Below, piece by piece: positions 28,571 to 37,841 of a stretch of 53,381 nt of DNA (positions within the stretch are counted from its first letter, which is position 1; each line of letters starts with the position of its first letter). The notes below the pieces were generated by a model. The model had not been told where the DNA came from and did not search any database. It saw only the letters and a list, made by a program, of their open reading frames with translations. The position numbers were made by a program, and so were the translations under genes. This DNA comes from Comamonadaceae bacterium CD01 (lineage in GTDB: Bacteria > Pseudomonadota > Gammaproteobacteria > Burkholderiales > Burkholderiaceae_C), in contig PGEI01000010.1 of assembly GCA_002894305.1 (NCBI GenBank), positions 1 through 53,381 of the forward strand, in the 5' to 3' direction.

Positions 28571-29800
28571 ATGACCGATACCACCGCACCGCAACCAGCC
28601 ACCCGCCTGATTCACCACCCCTACCAGCCGCCAGCGGGCTTTGACGCGCCGCAGCCGGCGGTGCACAAGGCGTCGACCGTGTATTTTCCCAACGTTGCCG
28701 CGATGCGCACGCGCGAATGGAAGGACAAGACCGGCTACACCTACGGCCTGCACGGAACGCCCACGACCTACATGCTGGAGGAGCGCATCAGCACGCTGGA
28801 GGGCGGCCTGCAGACGCTGCTGGCGCCCAGCGGCCTGGCGGCAATCGCCACCGTGGCGCTGTCGCTGCTGCGCCAGGGCGACGAGGTGCTGCTGCCCGAC
28901 AACGCCTACGGTCCCAACAAGGCGCTGGCCGAGGCGGAGCTGGCGCACTACGGCATCACCCACCGCGTCTACGACCCGATGGATGTGCAGGACCTGGCCG
29001 CCAAGATCGGCCCGGCGACGCGCCTGGTGTGGCTGGAGGCCGCCGGATCGGTGACCATGGAGTTTCCCGACCTGATCGCCCAGGCGCGGCTGTGCCGCGA
29101 GCGCGGCGTGGCCAGCGTGCTGGACAACACCTGGGGCGCAGGCCTGGCGTTCGCGCCGTTCGACCTGCTGGGCGACGGCAGCCTGGGCGTCGACGTCTCG
29201 GTGCACGCGCTGACCAAATACCCCAGCGGCGGCGGCGACGTGCTGATGGGCGCGATCACCACGCGCGATCAGGCGCTGCACCTCAGGCTCAAGCTCACCC
29301 ACATGCGCCTGGGCCTGGGCGTGGGCGCCAACGACGCCGAGGCCGTGCTGCGCGCGCTGCCCAGCATGGCGCTGCGCTACCACGCGCAGGACGACGCGGC
29401 GCGTGCGCTGGCACGCTGGCTGGGCGCGCAGCCGCAAGTGGTGCAGGTGCTGCACCCGGCGCTCGCTGGCGCGCCCGGCCACGACCACTGGCAGGCGCTG
29501 TGCGGCGGCGCGCGCGGTGGGCAGGGCGCGGCCGCCGGCATCTTCAGCGTGATGTTTGACGCGCGCTACAGCCAGCAGCAGGTCGACGTGTTCTGCGACG
29601 CGTTGCGGCTGTTTCGCCTGGGCTACAGCTGGGGCGGGCCGGTCAGCCTGGTCATGCCTTACGAGTTGGGCTCGATGCGCGAAGGTGCCACGCCGCAGCT
29701 GCAGCCGGGGCACATCGTGCGCTTTTGCATCGGGCTGGAGGACGTGCGGGATCTGCAGGCCGATCTGGCGCGGGCGCTGGCCCAGGCGTTTGCAGGCTGA
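28571..29800 (+). CDS. metC: Cystathionine beta-lyase-like PLP enzyme
   Basis: A 409-residue Cys/Met metabolism PLP enzyme. TREWKDKTGYTYGLHGTPTT, LEGGLQTLLAPSGLAAI, NAYGPNKALAEAEL, VLDNTWGAGLAFAPFDLLG and the PLP lysine in VHALTKYPSGGGDVLMGAI match the MetC type of beta- and gammaproteobacteria, which cleaves cystathionine to homocysteine, pyruvate and ammonia. A related lyase specificity (for example cysteine desulfhydration) cannot be ruled out. It is divergent from sulP and convergent with the tesA-like gene. Confidence 0.87.
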   Translation: MTDTTAPQPATRLIHHPYQPPAGFDAPQPAVHKASTVYFPNVAAMRTREWKDKTGYTYGLHGTPTTYMLEERISTLEGGLQTLLAPSGLAAIATVALSLLRQGDEVLLPDNAYGPNKALAEAELAHYGITHRVYDPMDVQDLAAKIGPATRLVWLEAAGSVTMEFPDLIAQARLCRERGVASVLDNTWGAGLAFAPFDLLGDGSLGVDVSVHALTKYPSGGGDVLMGAITTRDQALHLRLKLTHMRLGLGVGANDAEAVLRALPSMALRYHAQDDAARALARWLGAQPQVVQVLHPALAGAPGHDHWQALCGGARGGQGAAAGIFSVMFDARYSQQQVDVFCDALRLFRLGYSWGGPVSLVMPYELGSMREGATPQLQPGHIVRFCIGLEDVRDLQADLARALAQAFAG

Positions 29801-29815
29801 AGCGGCGCTGCGCGC

Positions 29816-30460
29816 TCAGCGCAGCAGCGGCGCCAGGTGCGGCCAGACGTTGTCCAGCATGCGCGGCTGGGCCTGGATGCTCGGGTGGATGCGGTCGGGC
29901 TGGAACAGCGCGGTGGGATCTGCTGCATCGGCCACGCCTGCCAGCAGAAATGGCACCAGCGCCGCACCCTGCGCCTGCGCCACCTCCTTGAACAGCGCGG
30001 CAAAGCGGCGCGCGTAGTCGGCGCCGTAGTTGGGCGGCACCTGCATGCCCACCAGCAGCACCTGCGCACCGGCTGCACGGCAGGCCTGGGCCATGGCGGT
30101 CAGATTGTCCTCGGTGCTCTTGAGCGGCAGGCCGCGCAGCGCGTCGTTGCCGCCCAGCTCCAGCACCACCAGCGTGGGTTTGTGGCGCGCCAGCAGTGCG
30201 GGCAGGCGCGCGCGCCCGCCCGAGGTGGTGTCGCCGCTGATGCTGGCGTTGACCAGCGTGGCCTGCGGCGCCTCCCGCTCCAGGCGCTCGTGCAGCAACT
30301 GCACCCAGCCGCTGCCGCGCGGCAAGCCGTATTCGGCGCTCATCGAGTCGCCGACGACCAGGATGGTGGCGGGTTTGGCCGCGGCAGCGGCGCGTGCCAG
30401 GGGATAGGCCAGTGCCAGCGCCGCGGCCGCGATACAGTCACGCCGTCGCCATATGTGCAT
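29816..30460 (-). CDS. tesA: TesA-like SGNH arylesterase/thioesterase
   Basis: A 214-residue SGNH hydrolase with a signal peptide (RRRDCIAAAALALAYPLARA), so periplasmic. Block I VVGDSMSAEYGL holds the Ser nucleophile, block III LVVLELGGNDALRGLP the Asn, and block V DRIHPSIQAQ the Asp-His pair. This matches E. coli TesA (acyl-CoA thioesterase I / protease I / lysophospholipase L1). ATG 30460 is chosen with an AAAGGAA site; ATG 30478 would overlap the divergent ABC gene. TesA next to a divergent YbbA-type ATPase is a conserved arrangement. Confidence 0.9.
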   Translation of the reverse strand: MHIWRRRDCIAAAALALAYPLARAAAAAKPATILVVGDSMSAEYGLPRGSGWVQLLHERLEREAPQATLVNASISGDTTSGGRARLPALLARHKPTLVVLELGGNDALRGLPLKSTEDNLTAMAQACRAAGAQVLLVGMQVPPNYGADYARRFAALFKEVAQAQGAALVPFLLAGVADAADPTALFQPDRIHPSIQAQPRMLDNVWPHLAPLLR

Positions 30461-30476
30461 TCCAATTCCTTTGTCC

Positions 30477-31169
30477 ATGATTGATTCCCAGGATCTGATC
30501 GAAGTCGACCATTTGTACAAGTCCGTTGCCGACTCGACTGGGCAGCTCGACATTCTGCGGGATATCGACTTTCGCGTTGCTGCGCGCGAGACCGTGGCCA
30601 TCGTCGGCGCGTCGGGCTCGGGCAAGAGCACGCTGCTGTCGCTGATTGCCGGGCTGGACACGCCCACGCGCGGCACGGTGCGGCTGCAGGGGCAGGACTT
30701 GTTCGCTCTGGACGAGGACGTACGCGCCGCGCTGCGTGCGCAGAAGATGGGTTTCGTGTTCCAGAGCTTTCAGCTGATGCCGCACCTGAGCGCGCTGGAG
30801 AACGTGATGCTGCCGCTGGAGCTGGCCGGACGGCGCGACGCACGCACCCGGGCGGCGGCGATGCTCGAACGCGTGGGCCTGGGCGCGCGCCTCAAGCACC
30901 TGCCCAAGGTGCTGTCGGGCGGCGAGCAGCAGCGCGTGGCGCTGGCGCGCGCCTTCGTCGTCGAGCCGGCGCTGCTGCTGGCCGACGAGCCCACCGGCAG
31001 CCTGGATCACGCCACCGGTCAGACCATCGTCGAGCTGATGTTCGCGCTCAACCAGGAGCGCGCGACCACGTTGATCCTGGTCACGCACGACCGGGACATC
31101 GCCCGGCGCTGCGGACGCACGATAACGATCGAGGCCGGGTGCATTGCGCAGCCGCTGGCCGCCGCCTGA
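30477..31169 (+). CDS. ybbA: ABC transporter ATP-binding protein, YbbA/LolD-like
   Basis: A 230-residue stand-alone ABC ATPase. Walker [13 protein letters not shown]-loop [23 protein letters not shown], signature [14 protein letters not shown], Walker [13 protein letters not shown] and H-loop LVTHD are complete. The sequence resembles YbbA of the MacB/LolD class, which normally works with a large permease (YbbP) encoded just downstream. Here the next gene is an unrelated transporter on the other strand, so the partner is missing or elsewhere. Confidence 0.88.
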   Translation: MIDSQDLIEVDHLYKSVADSTGQLDILRDIDFRVAARETVAIVGASGSGKSTLLSLIAGLDTPTRGTVRLQGQDLFALDEDVRAALRAQKMGFVFQSFQLMPHLSALENVMLPLELAGRRDARTRAAAMLERVGLGARLKHLPKVLSGGEQQRVALARAFVVEPALLLADEPTGSLDHATGQTIVELMFALNQERATTLILVTHDRDIARRCGRTITIEAGCIAQPLAAA

Positions 31170-31191
31170 GGGCGTCGCCGGCTGCGCTACG

Positions 31192-32403
31192 TCAGCCCTT
31201 GTCCTGCGCCATGCAGGCGGTGGCGGTGAACAGTACGTCGGTAGACGAATTCAGCGCGGTCTCGGTCGAGTCCTGCAGCACGCCGATGATGAAGCCCACG
31301 CCGACGACCTGCATGGCCACGTCGTTGTCGATGCCGAACAGGCTGCACGCCAGCGGAATGAGCAGCAGCGAGCCGCCGGCCACGCCCGAGGCGCCGCAGG
31401 CGCACACCGATGCGACGATGCACAGCAGCAGTGCGGAGGGCAGATCCACCGTGATGCCCAGCGTGTGCGCCGCCGCCAGCGACAGCACGCTGATGGTGAT
31501 GGCCGCGCCGGCCATGTTGATCGTCGCGCCCAGCGGAATCGCGACGCTGTAGGTCTCCTCCTCCAGCCCCAGGCGCTGGCACAGCGCCAGGTTGATCGGG
31601 ATGTTGGCCGCCGAGCTGCGCGTGAAGAACGCGGTGATGCCGCTCTCGCGCAGGCACAGCAGCACCAGCGGGTAGGGGTTGCGGCGCAGCACCGCAAAGA
31701 CGATCAGCGGGTTGACCACCAGCGCGACGAACACCATGCAGCCCAGCAGCACCGCCAGCAGGTGGGCGTAGCCCCACAGCGCCTGGGCGCCGGCCTCGGC
31801 AAACGTGGCGGCCACCAGGCCCAGAATGCCCAGCGGCGCGCAGCGGATCACCCACAGAATGACCTGGGTGACCGCGTGCGAGGCGTCCTGCAGCGCCGCG
31901 CGCGTGGTGGCGTTGGCGTGACGCAGCGCCACGCCCAGCGCCACTGCCCAGGCAAGAATGCCGATGTAGTTGGCCTCCATCAGCGAGCGCACCGGGTTGG
32001 CGACGATGTTGTTGACCACGTTGAGCAGCACCTCGGAGACCGCGCCCGGCGGCGTGCCGCTGGTGGCCGGCGCCTGCAGTACCAGCGTGCTGGGAAACCA
32101 GGTGCTGGCGACCACGCCCACCAATGCCGCGGCCACGGTGCCGGCGACGTACAGCAGCAGCACCGGGCGGATGGCGGTGGCCTCGCCCGGGCGGTGGTTG
32201 CTGATGGCGGCCATCACCAGCACGAAGACCAGCACCGGTGCAATGGCCTTGAGCGCAGCGATGAAGACGTTGCCCAGAAACGCCACGGAAGGCGTGGCGG
32301 CGGGCCAGACGATGGCCAGCGCAACGCCGACGAGCAGGCCGATCACGATTTGCGTGACCAGGCTGGTGCGCTGCACCCAGCGCATCAAGGGAGACAGAAT
32401 CAT
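31192..32403 (-). CDS. sstT: Sodium/serine-threonine symporter
   Basis: A 403-residue inner-membrane protein of the dicarboxylate/amino acid:cation symporter family. Long hydrophobic segments, [48 protein letters not shown] and the [25 protein letters not shown] stretch are typical of SstT, which takes up serine and threonine with sodium. The length is right (E. coli 414). It is alone on the minus strand, convergent with ybbA. Confidence 0.95.
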   Translation of the reverse strand: MILSPLMRWVQRTSLVTQIVIGLLVGVALAIVWPAATPSVAFLGNVFIAALKAIAPVLVFVLVMAAISNHRPGEATAIRPVLLLYVAGTVAAALVGVVASTWFPSTLVLQAPATSGTPPGAVSEVLLNVVNNIVANPVRSLMEANYIGILAWAVALGVALRHANATTRAALQDASHAVTQVILWVIRCAPLGILGLVAATFAEAGAQALWGYAHLLAVLLGCMVFVALVVNPLIVFAVLRRNPYPLVLLCLRESGITAFFTRSSAANIPINLALCQRLGLEEETYSVAIPLGATINMAGAAITISVLSLAAAHTLGITVDLPSALLLCIVASVCACGASGVAGGSLLLIPLACSLFGIDNDVAMQVVGVGFIIGVLQDSTETALNSSTDVLFTATACMAQDKG

Positions 32404-32636
32404 GGCAGGAGGCGGTTGTGTGCAGGGGTGGTGCGCCGCCTCGCCGGTTTGCGCGGCGGTGCCAGGCCTTGGGCGGGTAGCCCGCGTCCTACCCGCTGCA
32501 GCGGGAGAAAACCGCGCATTCTAAGGCGCGCGCAGGCGCTGCGCTGCCTGTCCGTATGGGCGCAAGTGTCTTGCGCCGCGCCCGGGCTTGCGCGGTTGTC
32601 GCTGCGCGGCCCCTGCGCAGCCCGGATAATGCCGCC

Positions 32637-33389
32637 ATGTCCGCCCCTACCAAAGTCCTATTCGGTTTTCACGCCGTTGGCGTGCGCCTGAAGACCGCGC
32701 CGCAGTCCGTCGTCGAAATCTATGTCGACCCCACGCGCCGCGACGCGCGCATGCGCCAGTTCGTGCAGCGCGCCAAAGAGGTGGGCGTGCGCCTGATCGA
32801 GGCCGACGGCCTGCGCATTGCCAAGCTCGCCGGCAGCCACGGCCACCAGGGCGTGGCCGCGCGCGTGCAGCCGGTGGCGCAGCAGCATTCGCTGGACGCG
32901 CTGCTGGAGCAACTGGAGGCGGACGGCGTGGCAAACCCCTTGTTGCTGGTGCTCGACGGTGTGACCGATCCGCACAACCTGGGCGCCTGCCTGCGCGTGG
33001 CCGACGGAGCGGGCGCGCATGCGGTGATCGCGCCCAAGGATCACGCGGTGGGCATCAACGCCACCGTGGCCAAGGTGGCCAGCGGCGCGGCCGAGACCGT
33101 GCCGTACTTCATGGTGACCAACCTGGCGCGCACGCTCGGCGAACTCAAGGAGCGCGGCATCTGGGTCATCGGCACCAGCGGTGACGCAGAACAGAACCTG
33201 TACCAGGCCGACCTGAAGGGGCCGGTTGCGCTGGTTCTGGGCGCAGAGGGGCCGGGCATGCGCCAGCTCACGCGCAAGACCTGCGATGCGCTGGTGAGCA
33301 TCCCGATGCAGGGCGCGGTCGAGAGCCTGAACGTGTCGGTGGCAAGCGCCGTCTGCCTGTACGAGGCGCGGCGCCAGCGCGGCGCGTGA
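32637..33389 (+). CDS. rlmB: 23S rRNA (guanosine(2251)-2'-O)-methyltransferase
   Basis: A 250-residue SPOUT methyltransferase that 2'-O-methylates G2251 in the peptidyl-transferase P-loop. The N-terminal substrate-binding domain starts VLFGFHAVGVRLK. The catalytic domain has the three SpoU motifs: LLVLDGVTDPHNLGACLRVADG, ALVLGAEGPGMRQL and VSIPMQGAVESLNVSVA. ATG 32637 gives the normal N-terminus. It is divergent from sstT across a 233-bp gap that shows nothing notable. Confidence 0.95.
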   Translation: MSAPTKVLFGFHAVGVRLKTAPQSVVEIYVDPTRRDARMRQFVQRAKEVGVRLIEADGLRIAKLAGSHGHQGVAARVQPVAQQHSLDALLEQLEADGVANPLLLVLDGVTDPHNLGACLRVADGAGAHAVIAPKDHAVGINATVAKVASGAAETVPYFMVTNLARTLGELKERGIWVIGTSGDAEQNLYQADLKGPVALVLGAEGPGMRQLTRKTCDALVSIPMQGAVESLNVSVASAVCLYEARRQRGA

Positions 33390-33545
33390 TTCCGAAAGCG
33401 TCGTTGCGCCAGTTGGCTCCGGTGGCCGGCCGCGAAGAAGGGCGTGCTATGAGACTGATTTGTTATGCAAAGGCCGGCGCCGAGCGCGTGGGCCAGCTAT
33501 CTATTCTCAACCTCTGAAGCGAGCGCGGTACAAGAAAGACCCACC

Positions 33546-33881
33546 ATGCATCCACTCGTCATGCTCGGCATTTCCATCGCGGCCGAGGTGATCGCCACCT
33601 CGGCGCTCAAGTCCTCGGCCGGGTTCACCCGCCTGTGGCCCAGCCTGCTGGCCGTGGCCGGCTATTGCCTGGCGTTCTTTCTGGTCGCACGGGTGATGAA
33701 CCACATGTCCACCGGTGTCGTCTACGCCATCTGGTCGGGCCTGGGCATCGTGCTGATCTCGGTCGTCGGCTGGCTGCTGTATGGCCAGCGGCTCGATGGG
33801 CCGGCCATCGCCGGCATGGCGATGATCGTCGGCGGCGTGCTCGTCATTCAGCTGTTCTCAAGCGCCGGCGCCGCGCATTGA
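33546..33881 (+). CDS. Small multidrug resistance (SMR) family exporter
   Basis: A 111-residue, four-helix membrane protein of the EmrE/QacE family, a proton-coupled dimeric antiporter for lipophilic cations. The essential Glu is in ISIAAEVIATSALKSS (residue ~13), and VVYAIWSGLGIVLIS and the last-helix GMAMIVGGVLVIQLFS are typical. This looks like the Qac subtype rather than the guanidinium (Gdx) subtype. No guanidine riboswitch is recognisable in the 156 bp upstream. Confidence 0.9.
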   Translation: MHPLVMLGISIAAEVIATSALKSSAGFTRLWPSLLAVAGYCLAFFLVARVMNHMSTGVVYAIWSGLGIVLISVVGWLLYGQRLDGPAIAGMAMIVGGVLVIQLFSSAGAAH

Positions 33882-33938
33882 GGCAGGGTGTGCGCGGCAC
33901 GCAGCCGCGCCTGGGCAGGGCTGGCGCCCCGCGCCACG

Positions 33939-34145
33939 TCAGGCGTAGGTGTTGACCTGCGTGCCCAGCGCGCCTTCGGTGGCCAGCGCTGGCTGGGGCA
34001 GCAGCGTTTCGATCAGCGTGGTCGCCGTGGCCGCGTTCACGTCCATGGCTTTCTTGAGCACGGCCACGCCGACTGCATCGGCAGTGGCGTGCTGGTTCAT
34101 GGCGGCGGAGGTGCGGACGATCGATTGGGTGAGGGCGGTATCCAT
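33939..34145 (-). CDS. YjfB-like putative motility protein
   Basis: A 68-residue soluble protein resembling the YjfB family (often labelled putative motility protein): AVLKKAMDVNAATATTLIETLLPQP and a C-terminal LGTQVNTYA. The function is unknown; the family is seen in flagellated bacteria. No strong ribosome site is visible. It stands alone between the SMR gene and nnrS. Confidence 0.7.
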   Translation of the reverse strand: MDTALTQSIVRTSAAMNQHATADAVGVAVLKKAMDVNAATATTLIETLLPQPALATEGALGTQVNTYA

Positions 34146-34262
34146 GGTGATTGAAAAATGACGACAGCCTCCAAGGTATCGGCGGCAACGGCCGGAACTT
34201 GAACCGGGCCGCGTACCCAGGGCAAGTCACTGTCGCGCCTGATTGGCCGGGTTGGATGGTTT

Positions 34263-34285
34263 AAGATTCATATAAAATGAATGTT
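34263..34285. promoter_or_regulatory. NsrR-type operator upstream of nnrS
   Basis: An 11-1-11 dyad: AAGATTCATAT, A, AAATGAATGTT. It fits the published NsrR pattern (AAGATGCATTT with its mirrored half) at most positions and lies ~70 bp before the nnrS start. NsrR is a nitric-oxide-sensing Fe-S repressor, and nnrS genes are frequent targets. Assignment by eye. Confidence 0.7.
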
Positions 34286-34355
34286 ATAGGTCGCACGCCC
34301 AACGGTGCGCGGCATGTCGGCTCCACGATCCTGGAGCATTCACCTCTCACAGGCC

Positions 34356-35567
34356 ATGTCACAACCCCTACCGCCCGCATCACCGCTGTCTCCACCCGCA
34401 TCCGTGGCACCCGCGCTCAAAGGCATGGCCTTGCTGCGACTGGGGTTTCGCCCGTTCTACCTGCTCAGCGCGCTGCTGGCCTGCGTGTCGGTACCGCTGT
34501 GGATCGGCGTGTTCATCGGCCACGTGCCATGGGATCTGGAACTGCCTGCGCTGTACTGGCACGCGCATGAGATGTTGTTCGGCTTTGCCGCGGGCGTGAT
34601 CGCCGGCTTTCTGCTGACCGCGGTGCGCGCCTGGACCGGGCGCGACACCGCGCGCGGGCCGCTGCTGGGCACGCTGGCGCTGCTGTGGCTGGCGGCGCGC
34701 GTGGCCTTCTTCGTCGCGCCGTATCCGGTGTTCGCCGCGCTGGACGTGGTGCTGCTGCCGGCGGTGGCGGTCATCCTGCTGCGGGTGCTGATCCAGGCGG
34801 GCAACAAGCGCAACCTGCCGCTGATCGGCATCTTGCTATTGATGAGCGCGGCCAACCTGGTGTTTCACCTGTCGGCCATGGGCGCGATCACGGTACCGGT
34901 CATGGCTTCGCTGTACGCCGAGCTGGCGCTGATCCTGATGGTCATCAGCGTGATGACAGGGCGCGTCGTGCCCATGTTCACCAAGAACGTCACGCCCGGC
35001 CTGGTGATCACGATCCCGCGCAAGTTCGACCTGACGCTGCTGGCCGTGACCGCGGTGGCGCTGGCGCTGTGGGTGGTCTCCGCACCGGCCATGCTGACGC
35101 TGGTGGCCTGTCTGCTGGCCGCGGCGCTGCACGCGGTGCGCCTGTACCAATGGCACCCGCAGGTCACGCTGACGCGGCCCATTCTCTGGGTGTTGCACCT
35201 GTCCTATCTGTGGATGCCCCTCGGCTTCGTGCTGCTGGCCATGGCGCAGCTGGGCTGGGTCAGCGACTCGATCGCGGTGCACGCCTTTGCCGTGGGTGTC
35301 ATCGGCGGGCTGATCATCGGCATGATCACGCGCACCGCGCGCGGCCACACCGGCCGTCCGCTGAAGGCTTCCAAGGGCGAGGCGATCGCCTATGCGCTGG
35401 TGTTGATTGCCGCCGTGCTGCGCACCATCGTGCCGGCGATCGAGCCGCAGTACTACCTGCGCTGCCTGGAGGTGGCGGCCGCGCTGTGGGCCGTGGGGTT
35501 TGCCATCTACCTGGTGATCTACACGCCGTGGCTGACGCGCACGCGCCTGGATGGCAAGGACGGCTGA
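34356..35567 (+). CDS. nnrS: NnrS family protein (nitric oxide response)
   Basis: A 403-residue, ~12-helix haem-copper membrane protein of the NnrS family, which protects against nitrosative stress and is often in denitrification or NsrR regulons. LLRLGFRPFYLLSALLA, ALYWHAHEMLFGFAAGVIAGFLLTAVRAWTG and GLIIGMITRTARGHTGRPL are family hallmarks with the expected conserved His residues. ATG 34356 is chosen; an earlier ATG at 34305 has no support. It is followed after 123 bp by a DUF2249 gene, a common pairing. Confidence 0.93.
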   Translation: MSQPLPPASPLSPPASVAPALKGMALLRLGFRPFYLLSALLACVSVPLWIGVFIGHVPWDLELPALYWHAHEMLFGFAAGVIAGFLLTAVRAWTGRDTARGPLLGTLALLWLAARVAFFVAPYPVFAALDVVLLPAVAVILLRVLIQAGNKRNLPLIGILLLMSAANLVFHLSAMGAITVPVMASLYAELALILMVISVMTGRVVPMFTKNVTPGLVITIPRKFDLTLLAVTAVALALWVVSAPAMLTLVACLLAAALHAVRLYQWHPQVTLTRPILWVLHLSYLWMPLGFVLLAMAQLGWVSDSIAVHAFAVGVIGGLIIGMITRTARGHTGRPLKASKGEAIAYALVLIAAVLRTIVPAIEPQYYLRCLEVAAALWAVGFAIYLVIYTPWLTRTRLDGKDG

Positions 35568-35690
35568 AGCGCGGCGGCTCCGGCCCCGTGTTCCGGCCCT
35601 GAATTTCTTGTTTTCCCCATGAGGGCGCCATCAGTCGTGGCCGCGCCCGTTTTCAACACTTATCCCCGCCCCCTGTCGCAAGGAATCTCG

Positions 35691-35981
35691 ATGAGCACTG
35701 CAGCCATCTCTGAAATCGACGTGCGCACCATCGCACCGTATGAGCGCCACGCCCAGATCTTCGGCCGCCTGGACACTTTGAACGCCGGCGAGGCCCTGGT
35801 GATTGCCAATGACCACGACCCGGTGCCGCTGCGCTACCAGCTGGAGTCGCGCGCGCCGGGCCAGTACCAGTGGGCTTATCTGCAGTCCGGCCCCGGCCTG
35901 TGGCGCGTACAGATCAGCCGGCTGGAGACCGTCGGCGCCGAAGACGAAGATTCCTGTTGCTCGGGCGGTGCCTGCTGCTGA
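35691..35981 (+). CDS. DUF2249 domain protein
   Basis: A 96-residue soluble protein of family DUF2249. IDVRTIAPYERHAQIFGRLDTLNAGEALVIANDHDP and LRYQLESRAPGQYQWAYLQ are typical. These TusA/SirA-like folds cluster with NO-reductase, nnrS and hemerythrin-like genes; the exact role is unknown. The tail ends SCCSGGACC, four Cys that could bind metal or react with NO. AAGGAA precedes the ATG. Probably in the same unit as nnrS. Confidence 0.85.
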   Translation: MSTAAISEIDVRTIAPYERHAQIFGRLDTLNAGEALVIANDHDPVPLRYQLESRAPGQYQWAYLQSGPGLWRVQISRLETVGAEDEDSCCSGGACC

Positions 35982-36081
35982 GTGCCTGCGGCGCCCGATG
36001 GAAAGAGGGCGCCTCCTGCTTGAAACCCTCTTGACCGCCCGGAATGCGTGATCGCACCGGGCGGCCTGCTTTGTGAAGCGC

Positions 36082-36113
36082 AAAAAAGCCCGTGTCTCGC
36101 GACACGGGCTTTT
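36082..36113. terminator. Bidirectional terminator
   Basis: AAAAGCCCGTGTC and GACACGGGCTTTT form a perfect 13-bp stem with loop TCGC. It lies between the convergent DUF2249 and tmm genes and can serve both. Confidence 0.93.
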
Positions 36114-36139
36114 GCACGGATGGCAGCAGTCCAGGTGGA

Positions 36140-37510
36140 TCAGGCCTCGGCCAGCTCGGGCTCCCGGGCCAGGAAGGCCTCCAGCGTGTCGTCCATCGCC
36201 TCCATCCAGGGCGTGTGGTGGGGCGGCGCCATCGTTCCCGTCATGGTCGAGCGGTAGCTGCGGTTGCGGTAGCCCAGGATGTCTTCCTGCTTGTCGTGCT
36301 TCCATTCCTTGAACAGCGTTGCCATGCCCTCGACGTGGAAGTTGGGATAGTCGGTCGGCTTGAGCAGGTCGCGAATGTAGGCGGCCTGGAAGTCGATGTC
36401 CTCCTCGGGACAGGTCGTGGCCTCCTCCTTGGACAGCCAGCGCTGGCTGTCCTGGCGCATCGCCTCCTTGTTGGGCAGGGGCAGGTTGCCCAGGATCACG
36501 TCGCGCGCATACCAGGCCTGGGCGTCGAACATGTTGAAGGTGTAGTACTGGTCTTGCATGCCCAGGTACACCAGATGCGGGTTGTCCATCCAGAAAATGC
36601 CCTTGTACAGATTGGCCGGGTACAGGCGGTTGTGGGTGCGCAGCGTCAGGTCGTTGGGCAGGAAGGGGAAGTGGTGCTGGTAGCCGGTGCACAGCACGAT
36701 GGCGTCCACCTCGGTGCTGCTGCCGTCCTTGAAATACGCGGTATTGCCATCGACCCGCTTGAGCAGGGGCTTTTCACTGAAAGCGGCCGGCCATTTCAAA
36801 CCCATCGGCGCGGAGCGGTAGCTGAAGGTAATGGATTTGGCGCCATATTTATAGCACTGGGTGCCAATATCCTCGGCCGAATAGCTGCTGCCCACGATCA
36901 GGACGTTTTTGTCGGTGAATTCGCACGCATCGCGGAAATCATGCGCATGCAGAACGCGGCCGGGGAAATTCTCCACCCCTTCGAAATACGGTACGTTGGG
37001 CGTGGAGAAATGGCCCGTGGCGACGACTACCCAGTCAAACTGCTCGGTGAACATGCGGTCTTGCTTCATGTCGCGCACCGTGACGCTGAACTTCTTGCTG
37101 TTCTCGTCATATTCCACCCACTGCACCGAGTGCAGGAACTGGATCTGCTTGCGCAGGCCGCTTTTCTCGATACGGCCCATGATGTAGTCGCGCAGCACCG
37201 CACGCGGCGGGTAGGAGGCAATCGGCAGGCCGAAATGCTCTTCAAAGCTGTAGTCGGAGAACTCCAGGCATTCCTTGGGACCGTTGGACCACAGATAGCG
37301 GTACATGCTGCCGTGCACGGGCTCGCCGTAGGCGTCCAGCCCGGTGCGCCAGGTGTAGTTCCACATGCCGCCCAAGTCCGACTGCTTCTCGTAGCACACC
37401 ACCTTGGGCACGGCCTGGCCGGCGCGGCGGGCCGCGTCAAAGGCGCGCAGCTGTGCCAAGCCGCTGGGGCCGGCGCCCAAAATGGCAACGCGCATGTTTT
37501 CGATACTCAT
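36140..37510 (-). CDS. tmm: Trimethylamine monooxygenase (flavin-containing)
   Basis: A 456-residue class B flavoprotein monooxygenase. FAD motif [17 protein letters not shown], then [38 protein letters not shown] signature [19 protein letters not shown] motif [16 protein letters not shown] and the late [20 protein letters not shown]. These phrases follow bacterial Tmm, which oxidises trimethylamine to the N-oxide with NADPH and O2. Activity on other methylamines or sulfides is possible. AGGAG precedes ATG 37510. No TMAO demethylase or methylamine genes are adjacent, so it may act alone or feed a pathway elsewhere. Confidence 0.9.
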   Translation of the reverse strand: MSIENMRVAILGAGPSGLAQLRAFDAARRAGQAVPKVVCYEKQSDLGGMWNYTWRTGLDAYGEPVHGSMYRYLWSNGPKECLEFSDYSFEEHFGLPIASYPPRAVLRDYIMGRIEKSGLRKQIQFLHSVQWVEYDENSKKFSVTVRDMKQDRMFTEQFDWVVVATGHFSTPNVPYFEGVENFPGRVLHAHDFRDACEFTDKNVLIVGSSYSAEDIGTQCYKYGAKSITFSYRSAPMGLKWPAAFSEKPLLKRVDGNTAYFKDGSSTEVDAIVLCTGYQHHFPFLPNDLTLRTHNRLYPANLYKGIFWMDNPHLVYLGMQDQYYTFNMFDAQAWYARDVILGNLPLPNKEAMRQDSQRWLSKEEATTCPEEDIDFQAAYIRDLLKPTDYPNFHVEGMATLFKEWKHDKQEDILGYRNRSYRSTMTGTMAPPHHTPWMEAMDDTLEAFLAREPELAEA

Positions 37511-37841
37511 CAAACATCTCCTGGTTAATTTAAAACAAGGGGCGAATGGATGCCTGCCGAAATTCGACATCCAATATACCCGGGTAATATCACGGCAAAA
37601 AAGCCGAGGCAGGGGCTTGCAGCCTGCAAGAAGAGGTGGGCCTGCCTGATAAATGGGTTCCAGCGATTGGCTGGTAATTCAGCGACCCATGCTTGGGTCA
37701 AAATGGTTTGCAAGGCGAATTTGCTTGCAAAACAAGCGCGAGATAAGTCTGCGCAAGGCCCGCATTATAGCAGAATATCAATATTGATCAAGGGCGGGCC
37801 GTATCGCGTCCCCACCCTTGGTTCTCCAGGGGATATTGATT
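37511..37841. other. Intergenic region upstream of tmm with palindromes
   Basis: 331 bp without a gene. It holds an imperfect dyad around CCCGGG (AATATACCC / GGGTAATAT, 37573-37590) placed 63-80 bp before tmm, suited to an operator, and a perfect 12-bp palindrome ATCAATATTGAT at 37777-37788 near the dusA end. No recognised regulator site or terminator could be assigned. Confidence 0.6.

Noticed and set aside
33390-33545. Guanidine riboswitch upstream of the SMR gene
   Set aside because: No guanidine-I, -II or -III core motif could be recognised, and the protein looks like the Qac rather than the Gdx subtype.
37777-37788. FNR box near dusA/tmm
   Set aside because: The sequence is ATCAA-TATT-GAT order rather than TTGAT-N4-ATCAA, so it does not fit FNR.
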